A stretch of 64,000 bases of DNA, from contig JAJDZV010000004.1 in NCBI GenBank assembly GCA_022824465.1, positions 186,001 through 250,000 on the forward strand, written 5' to 3'. Below, piece after piece: positions 53,252 to 63,647 of the stretch (positions within the stretch are counted from its first letter, which is position 1; every line of letters starts with the position of its first letter). This stretch comes from Anaerolineae bacterium. GTDB lineage: Bacteria > Chloroflexota > Anaerolineae > Aggregatilineales > Phototrophicaceae. A program made the position numbers and the translations under genes. The notes below the pieces were generated by a model. That model saw only the letters and a program-made list of their open reading frames with translations, was not told the DNA's origin and made no database searches.

Positions 53252-53890
53252 CTAGGCGCGTTTCAAAGCCGGGCGGATCATGACGATGCTGCCCTTGGCG
53301 CCAGGCACGGAGCCCTTAACCGCCAAAACGTTGTTCTCGGCATCGACGACGACAAGAGACAAGTTCTGAACGGTCACCCGGTCATTGCCCATGCGTCCGG
53401 CCATCTTCTTGCCCTTTAGCGTCCGTCCCGGCGTCGCGCACATGCCGATCGAGCCAGGCGAACGCATTCGGTCCGACTGCCCATGCGTCTTGGGGCCGCG
53501 CGCAAAGCCGTGACGCTTGATTGTGCCGGCATGCCCGCGGCCCTTGCTCGTGCCAATGACATCGACGAGATCGCCGCGCGCAAATACATTTACGCTTATC
53601 TCTTGGCCCTCTTCAACAGCCAGGTCGTCGCGGTCCGTCAGCCGAAACTCGCGTAGATGGCGCAGCGCCGGCAAGTCAGACCGCTGCAAATGCCCCAGCT
53701 GTCCCTTGGTCAGTCGCTTGGGCTTGGTCTCGCCATATCCCAGTTGGACCGCGACATAGCCATCGCGTTCCTCGTTGCGAATCTGCGTGACGTAGCAGGG
53801 TCCCGCCTGAATCACAGTGACCGGGATCACCGTGCCCTGTTCATCAAATATCTGGGTCATCCCCACTTTTTTGCCAATCATGCCCTTCAT
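53252..53890 (-). CDS. rplC: 50S ribosomal protein L3
   Basis: The 212-residue protein starts MKGMIGKKVGMTQIFDEQGT and has the central extension around RGHAGTIKRHGFARGPKTHG and GSIGMCATPGRTLKGKKMAG. The 163-base gap to rpsJ holds two short hairpins on the minus strand but no gene. Confidence 0.97.
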   Translation of the reverse strand: MKGMIGKKVGMTQIFDEQGTVIPVTVIQAGPCYVTQIRNEERDGYVAVQLGYGETKPKRLTKGQLGHLQRSDLPALRHLREFRLTDRDDLAVEEGQEISVNVFARGDLVDVIGTSKGRGHAGTIKRHGFARGPKTHGQSDRMRSPGSIGMCATPGRTLKGKKMAGRMGNDRVTVQNLSLVVVDAENNVLAVKGSVPGAKGSIVMIRPALKRA

Positions 53891-54053
53891 GATTTAGCCT
53901 CCACTCAGGCGCGCTTGATTCGTTCGTAGACGCCCGATATTCCCCTTGACCACGCCTTGGGAAGGCGCGATTCCAACTCGTTCCGCGCTTCGGAAATCGT
54001 GTGAACGCTCTACCGGAGACCGCTCACGCGCGTTAGCGTCTGCGCGATAAGGG

Positions 54054-54362
54054 TTAAATCTTGATTTCAATATCGACTCCGGCCGGCAGATTCAGCCGCA
54101 TCAATGTGTCAATCGTCTTGCTGTCAGGTTCCAGCACATCGATTAGTCGCTTGTGCGTCCTTACTTCAAAATGCTCCTGCGAATCTTTGTCAATGAAGGG
54201 CGAACGCCGCACGGTGAAACGCTCGATCCGCGTCGGCAAGGGCACCGGTCCAACCACTCGCGAACCGGTTCTTTCCGCCGTATCCACTATTCGCTGCGCT
54301 GACTGATCAAGCACGCGGTGGTCGTACGCTTTCAGTCGGATGCGAATCTTGTTCTTTGCCAT
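54054..54362 (-). CDS. rpsJ: 30S ribosomal protein S10
   Basis: The 102-residue protein has [39 protein letters not shown] and HEQ-like [16 protein letters not shown]10 also acts as NusE in antitermination. The gene follows tuf by 88 bases, with a stem-loop in between. Confidence 0.97.
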   Translation of the reverse strand: MAKNKIRIRLKAYDHRVLDQSAQRIVDTAERTGSRVVGPVPLPTRIERFTVRRSPFIDKDSQEHFEVRTHKRLIDVLEPDSKTIDTLMRLNLPAGVDIEIKI

Positions 54363-54406
54363 TCCGTCACCTATTTCTGTACGTCCAAGTCGTCGAACCA
54401 GTCAGC

Positions 54407-54431
54407 CGAGCCGGGCAAGGCGCCCGGCTCG
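54407..54431 (-). promoter_or_regulatory. Strong stem-loop between tuf and rpsJ
   Basis: A perfect 10-bp GC-rich stem (54407-54416 with 54422-54431) closes a 5-base loop 19 bases after tuf. It lacks a T-run, so it may be a processing or stability element, or a weak terminator dividing the str and S10 parts. Confidence 0.55.
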
Positions 54432-54450
54432 CGTCATTGTCGTAGACTGT

Positions 54451-55650
<1,200 letters not shown>

Positions 55651-55732
55651 TTGACAATCCCTCTTGTGAACTTGCCGATTTGAATACAAATGACCGAACG
55701 AAAAACTCCGACCAGTTACAGCTGGTCTTTAC

Positions 55733-57832
55733 TCAACGCGAGCCGGACTTTACTGCCTCGGCAATCTCTTCCGGCGCGACGGTATAGGTATCAAACTCCA
55801 TACTAAAGTTGCCGCGACCTTGCGTATTGTTGCGCAAGTCAGTGGCATAGCCGAACATCTCGCCCAGGGGCACTTGCGCGTCGATCACCGAGATGCCCTC
55901 ACTGTGCCGCTCCAGTCCCTTGATAACGCCGCGCCGCGCGGAGATATCGCCTACGACTGCGCCGGTGTAGGAATCTGGCACAACCACCTCGACGCTCATT
56001 GATGGCTCCAGGATCACTGGACCGCCCTTCTGAATGCCTTCCTTCAAACACATCGAGCCGGCGATGGTAAACGCGATCTCGCTCGAATCCACTTCGTGAT
56101 AGGCGCCATCGACCAGCGTGGCTTTGATATTCACCACCGGATAGCCAGCCACGACCCCGCCCTGCATCGCCTGCGTCACACCTTTTTTCACTGGCGGAAT
56201 ATACTCCTTCGGTATCGCGCCGCCGCGAATCGCATCCTCGAATAGCAGTTCGCCGTGGGTCTCGTCCGCCTCTTCGTCCGGAATTGGCTCGAAGCGGATC
56301 ACACAGCGCGCATATTGACCGGCGCCGCCCGTTTGCCGCCGGAAGGTCGTATCCACCTCCGCCATGCGGGTGATCGTTTCTCGGTACGCCACTCGCGGCC
56401 GGCCCACTCGCGCTTCGACGCCATGTTCACGCATCAGGCGATCGACTAATACTTCCAGATGCAGTTCGCCCATGCCCTTGATTTTGGTCTGCCCCAATAG
56501 GTCGTCGACCTCGATCTGGAAGGTCGGATCTTCTTCCGCAAGCTTCCGCAATCCAATGCCCATCTTGTCCTGATCGGCTTTAGTATTCGGCTCAATGGCG
56601 ACTTCAACCACCGGATCCGGGAACGAAATATTCTCAAGCAGAATTGGTTGGTTGGGCGCGCTCAAGGTATCGCCAGTGAACGTCTCCTTCATACCGATTA
56701 CGGCGGCAATATCACCGGCGTGAACCTCTTTGACATCTTCGCGCCGGTCAGCGAACATTCGCACGATGCGCCCGATGCGCTCTCGCTTGCCGTTCGCCGT
56801 GTTCACCACCATTGTGCCGGCCTTGAGCACGCCGGAATACACACGGGTGAAGGCCAACCTGCCATAAGGATCGGACACAATCTTGAATACCAGCGCCGCC
56901 AGTGGCTCGTCGTCATCGGCGCGGCGCAGCAACTCCTTGCCATCTTTCGGCCGCTCGCCCTTGACCGGCGGGATATCCAGCGGCGACGGCAATAGCGCCA
57001 CCACCATATTGAGCAAAGCCTGTACGCCTCTGTTTCTTAATGCAGAACCGCACATAACCGGATGCAGCTTGCCGGATATCGTGCCGGCGCGAAGCCCGGC
57101 GACGATCTCTTCGTCCGTGATCTCTTCTTCCTCAAGGTATTTCATCGTCAAGAATTCGTCATGTTCGACGATCTTCTCGATCATCTCGCCGCGCCGCGTC
57201 TCCGCCATTTCCCGGTGGCTCTCGGGAATCGTATGGTAATTGATATCGGTGCCTTCATCGTTGCCGTAAGTGATCAACTGCATCCCGAGCAGATCGATGA
57301 TACCCTCGAAGTTCTCGCCGCTGCCGTAGGGCGCCTGGATCACAACCGGATTTGCCTTGAGACGATCGACCATCATATTGACGCAGCGGTCAAAATCGGC
57401 GCCGATGCGGTCCATCTTGTTGACGAAGCACATCCGCGGCACATTGTACTGCGACGCTTGTCGCCAGACAGTTTCCGACTGCGGCTCGACGCCGGCGACG
57501 CTGTCAAACACCGTGACGCCGCCGTCTAGCACGCGAAGGCTGCGCTGCACCTCAGCCGTGAAGTCCACGTGTCCAGGCGTATCGATGATGTTAATCTGAT
57601 GATCATCCCAACTTGCGGTGACAGCCGCCGATGTAATCGTGATGCCGCGCTCGCGCTCCTGATCCATGTAATCAGTCGTCGCCGAGCCTTCGTGCGTCTC
57701 GCCGATCTTGTGCACCATGCCGGTGTAATAGAGAACGCGCTCGGTGACGGTCGTCTTGCCGGCGTCAATATGCGCGATTATGCCGATATTGCGCACCTTG
57801 TTGAGATCAAAATCAGGCGTCGTCTTTGCCAT
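55733..57832 (-). CDS. fusA: Elongation factor G
   Basis: EF-G moves tRNAs and mRNA through the ribosome. The 699-residue protein has [50 protein letters not shown], and domains II-V ending with [13 protein letters not shown]. It lies between rpsG (39 bases) and tuf (82 bases), the normal str operon order. Confidence 0.98.
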   Translation of the reverse strand: MAKTTPDFDLNKVRNIGIIAHIDAGKTTVTERVLYYTGMVHKIGETHEGSATTDYMDQERERGITITSAAVTASWDDHQINIIDTPGHVDFTAEVQRSLRVLDGGVTVFDSVAGVEPQSETVWRQASQYNVPRMCFVNKMDRIGADFDRCVNMMVDRLKANPVVIQAPYGSGENFEGIIDLLGMQLITYGNDEGTDINYHTIPESHREMAETRRGEMIEKIVEHDEFLTMKYLEEEEITDEEIVAGLRAGTISGKLHPVMCGSALRNRGVQALLNMVVALLPSPLDIPPVKGERPKDGKELLRRADDDEPLAALVFKIVSDPYGRLAFTRVYSGVLKAGTMVVNTANGKRERIGRIVRMFADRREDVKEVHAGDIAAVIGMKETFTGDTLSAPNQPILLENISFPDPVVEVAIEPNTKADQDKMGIGLRKLAEEDPTFQIEVDDLLGQTKIKGMGELHLEVLVDRLMREHGVEARVGRPRVAYRETITRMAEVDTTFRRQTGGAGQYARCVIRFEPIPDEEADETHGELLFEDAIRGGAIPKEYIPPVKKGVTQAMQGGVVAGYPVVNIKATLVDGAYHEVDSSEIAFTIAGSMCLKEGIQKGGPVILEPSMSVEVVVPDSYTGAVVGDISARRGVIKGLERHSEGISVIDAQVPLGEMFGYATDLRNNTQGRGNFSMEFDTYTVAPEEIAEAVKSGSR

Positions 57833-57871
57833 GGTCCCTTTACTTTTCGCGCCTTCCCGGCGGGTTAGTTC

Positions 57872-58339
57872 CTAGCGAAAATGCGCAAACGCGCGATTCG
57901 CCTCCGCCATGCGATGCGTTTCGTCTTTCCTGCGTATGGCGCTGCCTTGCCCATTGTAGGCATCAAGCAACTCATTCGTCAGCTTCTCCGCCATACTGCG
58001 GCCGCTGCGGTCCCGCGCGAACTGGATCAGCCAACGCATCGCCAGTGTCACGCCGCGTTCGTGCGATACATCAATCGGCACTTGATACGTCGATCCGCCT
58101 ACCCGTTTCGGCTTCACCTCAACCGCTGGCGTCACATTGCGGATCGCAATCTCAAAGACCTCAATTGGATCCTTCTTCGTTCGTTCGCCCATGGCATCCA
58201 GCGCCTGGTACATGATTCGCGTCGCCAGGCTCTTCTTCCCGCCACGCATCATGCGGTTTATGAACATCGCCACGTGCAGGTTGCCAAACTTGACATCGGG
58301 CGGCGGAATACGCTTGGCCGGACGATTTCTCCTTGGCAT
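57872..58339 (-). CDS. rpsG: 30S ribosomal protein S7
   Basis: The 155-residue protein starts [20 protein letters not shown] and has [20 protein letters not shown] and [21 protein letters not shown]7 organises the 30S head and in E. coli represses the str operon. It follows rpsL by 75 bases. Confidence 0.98.
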   Translation of the reverse strand: MPRRNRPAKRIPPPDVKFGNLHVAMFINRMMRGGKKSLATRIMYQALDAMGERTKKDPIEVFEIAIRNVTPAVEVKPKRVGGSTYQVPIDVSHERGVTLAMRWLIQFARDRSGRSMAEKLTNELLDAYNGQGSAIRRKDETHRMAEANRAFAHFR

Positions 58340-58414
58340 AACTCAACTCCTTATCTCGCAAAGCCTGTTCGGGCGGCGACTCGACGTCCACGCCAGTGAC
58401 TTCCGTCAACAAAG

Positions 58415-58831
58415 CTATCTGCTGCGCTTTGTCCCGTACTTGCTGCGACCCTGCTCGCGGCCATCAACGCCGCTAGTATCCAAGGTGCCGCGAACAATGT
58501 GATAACGCACACCCGGCAGATCCTTGACGCGGCCGCCACGCACCAGAACCACACTATGCTCCTGCAAGTTGTGACCCTCGCCGCCAATATAGGCCGTGAC
58601 TTCAATGCCGTTGGTCAAGCGCACGCGCGCCACCTTGCGAAGCGCCGAGTTTGGTTTCTTCGGCGTCATCGTCCTGACCTGGGTGCAGACGCCACGCTTC
58701 TGTGGCGCGCCTTTCTGCTGACGCGCGCGCCGATTCTTTATCGCGTTAAAGGTGAATTGGAGCGCGGGCGCCTTGTTCTTCTTGCCCTTGCTCTTGCGTC
58801 CTTTACGCACCAACTGATTGATCGTAGGCAT
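58415..58831 (-). CDS. rpsL: 30S ribosomal protein S12
   Basis: The 138-residue decoding-centre protein has [40 protein letters not shown] and [17 protein letters not shown]. The conserved Lys positions where streptomycin resistance arises are Lys in PKKPNS and in RVKDLPG. GGAG lies 6 bases before the ATG. It opens the str operon behind a leader of about 180 nt. Confidence 0.98.
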   Translation of the reverse strand: MPTINQLVRKGRKSKGKKNKAPALQFTFNAIKNRRARQQKGAPQKRGVCTQVRTMTPKKPNSALRKVARVRLTNGIEVTAYIGGEGHNLQEHSVVLVRGGRVKDLPGVRYHIVRGTLDTSGVDGREQGRSKYGTKRSR

Positions 58832-59018
58832 TGGCGACTCCGTCAATCTCTAGTTCCGCACCGTTTTCTTTAGACATGCAAACAGGCGCATCTATACGCC
58901 TATCCCCTGTTACCTGCAGCGAGCCTTTTCGCACCGGCGAAGCGCTTTCGCCACATCTACTCAGTTCAGCCGTCAGCGCCTCAATCGTGGAGGATGCCAG
59001 CTGGGAGTGCAATCGCGC

Positions 59019-59047
59019 ATCCTATCAACTGCCTGGACCCTTGTCAA
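59019..59047 (-). promoter_or_regulatory. Promoter of the str/ribosomal operon
   Basis: On the minus strand a perfect TTGACA (59047-59042) and TAGGAT (59024-59019) are separated by 17 bases. Transcription should begin near 59012, leaving about 180 nt before rpsL. The leader contains short hairpins (GGCGAA/TTCGCC and AGGCGT/GCGCCT). Confidence 0.8.
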
Positions 59048-59099
59048 GATACAATTCAAACAAGCCAGATTGTGAAAGACCAAAGATATCATTGCCGGC

Positions 59100-60257
59100 T
59101 CAGCGTCCGCGAAACAGCTCCCGCACGATGATGTTGCGCTGAATCTCGCTCGTGCCCTCATAAATCTGAAAGATCTTGACATCGCGCAGCAGTTTTTCCA
59201 CCGGATATTCTTTCATGTAGCCGTAACCGCCGAAGACTTGCACCGCATCCACCGCCGCCTGGGTCGCCATATCCGCGGCAAAGGCTTTGGCATAAGCCGG
59301 CACACGCGGATTGGTAATGCCGGCGTCTACCTGCCACGCCGCTTGCCAGGCCAGGAGCCGTGAAGCTTCGTAGTTGATCGCCATATCCGCGATCTTGTGT
59401 CCGACCGCCTGATGTTGATATATCGGCAGGCCAAAGGCTTCGCGCTCGCTGGCGTACTTGATGCATTCTTCCAGCGCCCGCCGCTGCAGTCCACATGCCG
59501 CCGCCGCCACGCCCGGCCGACTGTAATCAAAGACCTTCATCGCAATGTAAAAGCCCTGGCCGACTTCCCCGACTATGTTCTCTTCCGGCGCCTCGACATC
59601 TTCAAACACGATCTCGGCGGTATCCGAGGCGCGTTGGCCCAGTTTGTCGAACTTCTTGCCGACGCTGACGCCCGGGGACTCGCGATCAATAATGAAGCAT
59701 GTCATGCCGCGATGCCCGGCCGAAAGATCCGTCTTGGCGAAGATGGTGAAAAAGTGCGCGTGACTCGCATTCGTGATGAAGGTCTTGCTGCCGTTGATGA
59801 TGTAAGCGGCGCCATTCTTGTCCGCGCGCGTCTCAATGCCCGCCACGTTCGAGCCAGCGTTGGCTTCGGTGACGCCGTACGAACAGAACTGGCCTTGCGC
59901 GCCCGCTCGTTCGCCCAGCCAATATGCTTTCTGCTGGTCATTTCCTGCGATGAGGATCGGCAACATCGCCAATGAATTGACGCCCAGGCTTGAGCTAATG
60001 CCGGTGCAGCCGTAACCCAACTCCTCCGAAACCAAGACCTCCTCAAACGCGGTCGCGCCCACGCCGCCGTACTCTTCCGGGATCAGCATGTTTACAATGC
60101 CGAGGGCGCGCGCCCGGTGGAATATCTCCTCCGGAAATATCGACTTCTCATCGTATTCGGCAGCTACCGGGATGATTTGATCCGCCACAAAATCGCGCGT
60201 CATGCGCACAAGCATCTCATGCTCTTCGCTCAACTGAAACTGCGGACCAGCTGTCAT
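59100..60257 (-). CDS. Acyl-CoA dehydrogenase
   Basis: The 385-residue FAD enzyme makes the alpha,beta double bond of acyl-CoAs, passing electrons to ETF. It has CSYGVTEANAGSNVAGIETR in the FAD-binding middle domain, NGSKTFITNASHA, and the C-terminal QIYEGTSEIQRNIIVREL in which the Glu of YEGTSE is the catalytic base of short/medium-chain enzymes. Chain length is not determined. No ETF or thiolase genes are adjacent. Confidence 0.93.
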   Translation of the reverse strand: MTAGPQFQLSEEHEMLVRMTRDFVADQIIPVAAEYDEKSIFPEEIFHRARALGIVNMLIPEEYGGVGATAFEEVLVSEELGYGCTGISSSLGVNSLAMLPILIAGNDQQKAYWLGERAGAQGQFCSYGVTEANAGSNVAGIETRADKNGAAYIINGSKTFITNASHAHFFTIFAKTDLSAGHRGMTCFIIDRESPGVSVGKKFDKLGQRASDTAEIVFEDVEAPEENIVGEVGQGFYIAMKVFDYSRPGVAAAACGLQRRALEECIKYASEREAFGLPIYQHQAVGHKIADMAINYEASRLLAWQAAWQVDAGITNPRVPAYAKAFAADMATQAAVDAVQVFGGYGYMKEYPVEKLLRDVKIFQIYEGTSEIQRNIIVRELFRGR

Positions 60258-60308
60258 TGCTGCTCCTCTACTTCTGTTTCCTGGCGCCTAATCTAACAGA
60301 GATTAGAT

Positions 60309-61070
60309 TTACTTTCCAGCCTCGCGCATAAGGCTCAATATCGCGTCGACAACCCGCGCCTGCTGTTCGCGCCGGCTGATCCGCGGGCTCATGTCACCGG
60401 CCTGCTCGCCGTACCAGCCGAATTGCGCGTGATTGCCGCCAACGATCAGGGTCTTCCGCGCATCCGTTGGCAATAGCGCGAAGGAACGTTCGATTTCGTC
60501 GACTGTCGCCAGGCCGTCGCGATCACCGTATATGCTGGCGACGGGCAGATCTCTTGGCCGAAGGTCAATATGCGCCTCAGGATAGGCCGCCAGCAGCGCC
60601 AGACCATGTATCATTGCCGGATTCTCATAGGCAAAGCGCGCCGCCATTGCCCCGCCGAGTGAGTGCCCGGCGACCACCCAGATTGAGGTCTCCGGGAAAG
60701 CCGCAATCACCTCTGTCGCCGCCGACGCATTGAGGACGGCAAGGTTGAGCGGCATTGGCGCGATGACTGTCAAGTAGCCCGCTTCTGCCAAGTCCCTCGC
60801 CAAAGGCGCATAAGACTCCGGCGCTACGCGGCCTCCGGGATACAGTATGATGCCGCCGTCGGCTCCTTCATTGTTTGGCGTGAACACGATCCAGCCCTCG
60901 CGGTTGACGCTGACCAACTCGTCAGAGATGAGCGCCGCAGCCGCTTCCAGCATCACAGCGCCCACCGGAGCGGCCAGGAAGGCAAGCGTAATCGCGGCAA
61001 TTGTGGATAGCGCAATGGCCAGCAAGAGAGCTAGTCGCCCGAGCCGGCTTGGCGGCAGTCCAGCGCGCAT
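60309..61070 (-). CDS. Membrane-anchored alpha/beta hydrolase
   Basis: The 253-residue protein has an N-terminal hydrophobic anchor (about residues 9-36), then an alpha/beta hydrolase core with the nucleophile elbow AGHSLGGAMAA, an Asp in YGDRDGLATV and a His in VGGNHAQFGWYG. Its ATG overlaps the stop of the renalase-like gene by one base (TAATG), so the two are coupled. The substrate is unknown. Confidence 0.82.
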   Translation of the reverse strand: MRAGLPPSRLGRLALLLAIALSTIAAITLAFLAAPVGAVMLEAAAALISDELVSVNREGWIVFTPNNEGADGGIILYPGGRVAPESYAPLARDLAEAGYLTVIAPMPLNLAVLNASAATEVIAAFPETSIWVVAGHSLGGAMAARFAYENPAMIHGLALLAAYPEAHIDLRPRDLPVASIYGDRDGLATVDEIERSFALLPTDARKTLIVGGNHAQFGWYGEQAGDMSPRISRREQQARVVDAILSLMREAGK

Positions 61071-62059
61071 TACTCCAGTCGGTCCGCCAAGGCATTGCCC
61101 GCCGCGATGCCGGACATAAATGCGCCTTCAACGCGACCGCGGCCGCCGAAGGCATCACCGGCAAAGATCAGCGGCGGCAGCCCGCGCGCCACCAGACACT
61201 CTTGCGGATGAGTCGTCAACGGCACAGAATAACGCCACTTCTTAAGCCGGGTACTGATGATTCTTGCGTTGCGTCCCAAGTGCGGCGCTACTGCCGCTTC
61301 CAGCTCCCGCACGATATCTTCTTCTGAGGCATCCCAATTCTGGCGGCTGAACTTCGCATTCGCGTGGCTGGTGACAACTGTCGCCCCCGAGATGCCCTTG
61401 GCTGCATTATCCGCCACCCAATAGATATCGCTCTGAAAATCTTGCACTGCGCCAGGTTCGGGAAGATCAGCCTCGCCTTCAATCTCGTGTATGCCGCAAA
61501 GACAAGGTCCGAATCGGATTCGCTGTAGTTCTGACAAATCCTCAACATGCAGATCAATCCTGCTCCGGGACAATAACGCCAGCGCCTCCGGCATAGGCGG
61601 CGTGAGTATCAGGCTCGTCGCCTCGTGCGATTCGCCCGCGCTATCTTCAATTGCCCATCCATCTGCCGTTTGCCGCGTCCGCACGACGAGTCGATCGACC
61701 ACGACGTCGAGTCCCTGAGCCAGATGCTTGGCCAACTCGTTCATGCCGCCGCGAGACGCATAGCGCGGATACCCGTCGCCGACCGTGCGCTTCGTGCTGC
61801 CGTCGGACCAGCCCGTCCCCCAAACAAATACCAGGTCAAGCGCAAGCCACTCGTCGACATGCCTCCGCAAGGCATCGCCGCGCACGGTGAAGAACTGGGC
61901 GCCGTGATCGGCCAAGCCGTTCCTGCCGACCTGCCTGGTCGCCAGCCGGCCGCCAACGCTTTGTCCGCGCTCAATGACGACGACAGATTTCCCGCGATCC
62001 CGCAGGGTCCTCGCCGCCATCAAACCAGACATGCCCGCGCCAACAATCGCAACATCCAC
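61070..62059 (-). CDS. FAD-dependent oxidoreductase, renalase/amine oxidase-like
   Basis: The 329-residue protein starts with a dinucleotide-binding fold (VAIVGAGMSGLMAARTL), followed by VIERGQSVGGRLATR, the GG-motif of renalase-type flavoproteins, and ends with LIFAGDAFGGRGRVEGAF, which contacts FAD. Bacterial renalases oxidise dihydro-NAD(P) isomers, but the exact substrate here is not shown. It is transcribed with the downstream hydrolase. Confidence 0.82.
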   Translation of the reverse strand: MDVAIVGAGMSGLMAARTLRDRGKSVVVIERGQSVGGRLATRQVGRNGLADHGAQFFTVRGDALRRHVDEWLALDLVFVWGTGWSDGSTKRTVGDGYPRYASRGGMNELAKHLAQGLDVVVDRLVVRTRQTADGWAIEDSAGESHEATSLILTPPMPEALALLSRSRIDLHVEDLSELQRIRFGPCLCGIHEIEGEADLPEPGAVQDFQSDIYWVADNAAKGISGATVVTSHANAKFSRQNWDASEEDIVRELEAAVAPHLGRNARIISTRLKKWRYSVPLTTHPQECLVARGLPPLIFAGDAFGGRGRVEGAFMSGIAAGNALADRLE

Positions 62060-62182
62060 AGAGACGCCTTTCCTTATACATGCGCTCGACCAAGCAATGA
62101 TACAGCAATCAACATGATATGTTAGGTTGATTCAAAATCGCGCAGTCAATCCCGTCTCTAATGCGCTTCTATCAGATGAGCA

Positions 62183-62212
62183 TTGCAATGGCGGCGCCGA
62201 ATGTGCTACACT
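62183..62212 (+). promoter_or_regulatory. Putative promoter of tmRNA
   Basis: TTGCAA (62183-62188) and TACACT (62207-62212) are separated by 18 bases. A start near 62219 would leave a 5' leader of about 47 nt for RNase P to remove. Confidence 0.45.
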
Positions 62213-62265
62213 TCTGTTGCGCGGCAGTGATCGTCAAATTGGGGGCGAATGCTGCCAGTCATCAT

Positions 62266-62655
62266 GGGGGCGAACTAGATTCGACGTTGGTGGCTGAAAC
62301 CGCACGGCAAGCCGTGGCGCCACGACACGTAAAACTGGCAACGCACATAGGTGCAAAACCCAATTTCCAACCCCTTCCGATGGTTGCTTAGCCAACCGGG
62401 ATGAGGGTGCAGAGGCAAAACGCCCTCTGCCGCTCCCGCAGCTTCGTCTCCCGGCGCGAACTGCGATGAGTGTCATAAAAAGCTAGGGCGCCCGCCGTCC
62501 ACGCCGATAAGACGGCGCCAAGACCTGTCGGCTAGCCTCATGTGAACCGCGCGCTCTGGGCTGCGTGAGGCGAAACCTTTCAGAGAGCTAAGCTTGTAAA
62601 TGTGCGAGATTCGAAACCAGCGGACCCGGGGGGCAGGTCCCCGGCGCTTCCACTA
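62266..62655 (+). ncRNA. ssrA: tmRNA (transfer-messenger RNA)
   Basis: The 5' end GGGGGCGAACTAGATTCGAC and the 3' end CGCTTCCA form the tRNA-like acceptor stem (GGGGGCG with CGCTTCC, two G-U pairs). The tag frame likely resumes at GCA (62338-62340) and encodes ATHIGAKPNFQPLPMVA before TAG at 62389-62391, a hydrophobic degradation tag. Upstream of it GTAAAACTGGCAACGC matches the usual resume context. tmRNA with SmpB rescues stalled ribosomes. The T-arm is odd: the stem CCGGGG/CCCCGG closes GGCAGGT rather than a TTCRA loop. The 3' end reads CTA, so CCA would be added after processing. Confidence 0.92.
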
Positions 62656-62662
62656 AGGTGTG

Positions 62663-62690
62663 CCGCCTTGGCTTCTGCCAGGCGGTTTTG
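62663..62690 (+). terminator. Rho-independent terminator of ssrA
   Basis: CCGCCT-GGC (62663-62672, one bulged T) pairs with GCC-AGGCGG (62677-62685) around a TTCT loop and is followed by TTTTG. Confidence 0.85.
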
Positions 62691-62701
62691 CTTTCATTTG
62701 C

Positions 62702-62707
62702 TATAAT
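62702..62707 (+). promoter_or_regulatory. -10 box directly ahead of the lipoprotein gene
   Basis: A perfect TATAAT ends 10 bases before the ATG at 62718. Transcription would start within a few bases of the start codon, so the message would be leaderless or nearly so. No -35 is seen at the right distance. Confidence 0.4.
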
Positions 62708-62717
62708 CTGCCCCACA

Positions 62718-63512
62718 ATGAACCTTAAGGTAAACTCTGCGCTCCAGACAGCCGGCGTCGGCGTCATTGCGATCTTTCTCGCAGGCTGTGCTTCCAGCTC
62801 TCCGCAATTGACCGCGACAGCCGTCTATAGCCAGGCGCGCGCCGAGGTCGAGAGCCTGCGCGCAACGGCAACCATTGTCCGCGCTCGAATGAAAACCACG
62901 CTCGAATATGCCGGAACCCGCGTGGGACAGGCAGAAGAGGCCGGCGGCTTGCTTCGCTACAGTCTGATCAACCTCGGCACCGATACCAGCTTTGTCGAGA
63001 CGAGCGTTAGCCAGATCGAAAGCGCGCCTACTCGAAATCCGCAGCCTACGCCAGGTGACGTCCGCGCGCCTGACACTGGCGTGATTACGCCCCATCTTCC
63101 GCCTACCGACGTCCCAACCGTCATTGCGACCGCTCCTCCTGCCGCCACACTGCCTGCGCCCGATGACAGCCAACCGCGTCTGGAAAACATCGTGATGGCG
63201 TCTGGCGTGGACGATTCTGACTGCGCTTCCGACGCCAATCCCCGCTTCACGCCGCAATCGGAAGCGATCTATATCGTCGCCAATGCGCATAATGTTGCCG
63301 CAGGCGCCAATATCTCGTCTCGCTGGTATCGTCGCGGCACGGAAGTCGCCTATTTCAGTTTTCAGGCTGAAAACAACATAAACGGCAACTGCATCTGGTT
63401 CTTCATCGACCAGACCGATACGCCCTTTGTCCCCGGCGCCTGGAGCGTTGAGATTCGCGTCGACAACATCTCGATTGCCACACCGGTCAGCTTCCAGATC
63501 ACGGCCGAGTAA
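62718..63512 (+). CDS. Lipoprotein of unknown function
   Basis: The 264-residue protein has a lipoprotein signal peptide with lipobox LAGC (Cys at about residue 24) followed by ASSSPQ. The middle is a Pro/Thr-rich linker (residues about 110-170). The C-terminal about 100 residues form an Ig-like beta domain with two cysteines (SDCASDANPRF and NGNCIWFFID) that could form a disulfide, ending WSVEIRVDNISIATPVSFQI. It is anchored on the outer face of the membrane. Similar linker-plus-domain lipoproteins are common in Chloroflexota; the role is unknown. There is no ribosome site before the ATG. Confidence 0.7.
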   Translation: MNLKVNSALQTAGVGVIAIFLAGCASSSPQLTATAVYSQARAEVESLRATATIVRARMKTTLEYAGTRVGQAEEAGGLLRYSLINLGTDTSFVETSVSQIESAPTRNPQPTPGDVRAPDTGVITPHLPPTDVPTVIATAPPAATLPAPDDSQPRLENIVMASGVDDSDCASDANPRFTPQSEAIYIVANAHNVAAGANISSRWYRRGTEVAYFSFQAENNINGNCIWFFIDQTDTPFVPGAWSVEIRVDNISIATPVSFQITAE

Positions 63513-63568
63513 GCGTCTTCTTGTGATGCTTCGGCAACTGGCGCGGTCGCGCGCGATCGGTTCCGATA

Positions 63569-63597
63569 TTGGCATCCCGCACAACTGCTGGCATAAT
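63569..63597 (+). promoter_or_regulatory. Promoter of the STAS-like gene
   Basis: TTGGCA (63569-63574) and CATAAT (63592-63597) are separated by 17 bases. An imperfect inverted repeat (CGCACAA with TTGTTGCG) overlaps the -10. The start would be near 63604. Confidence 0.6.
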
Positions 63598-63647
63598 TGT
63601 TGCGTACAAAAATGTGTGATGGTAGGCAGCAAACAGGATACGCGAGA

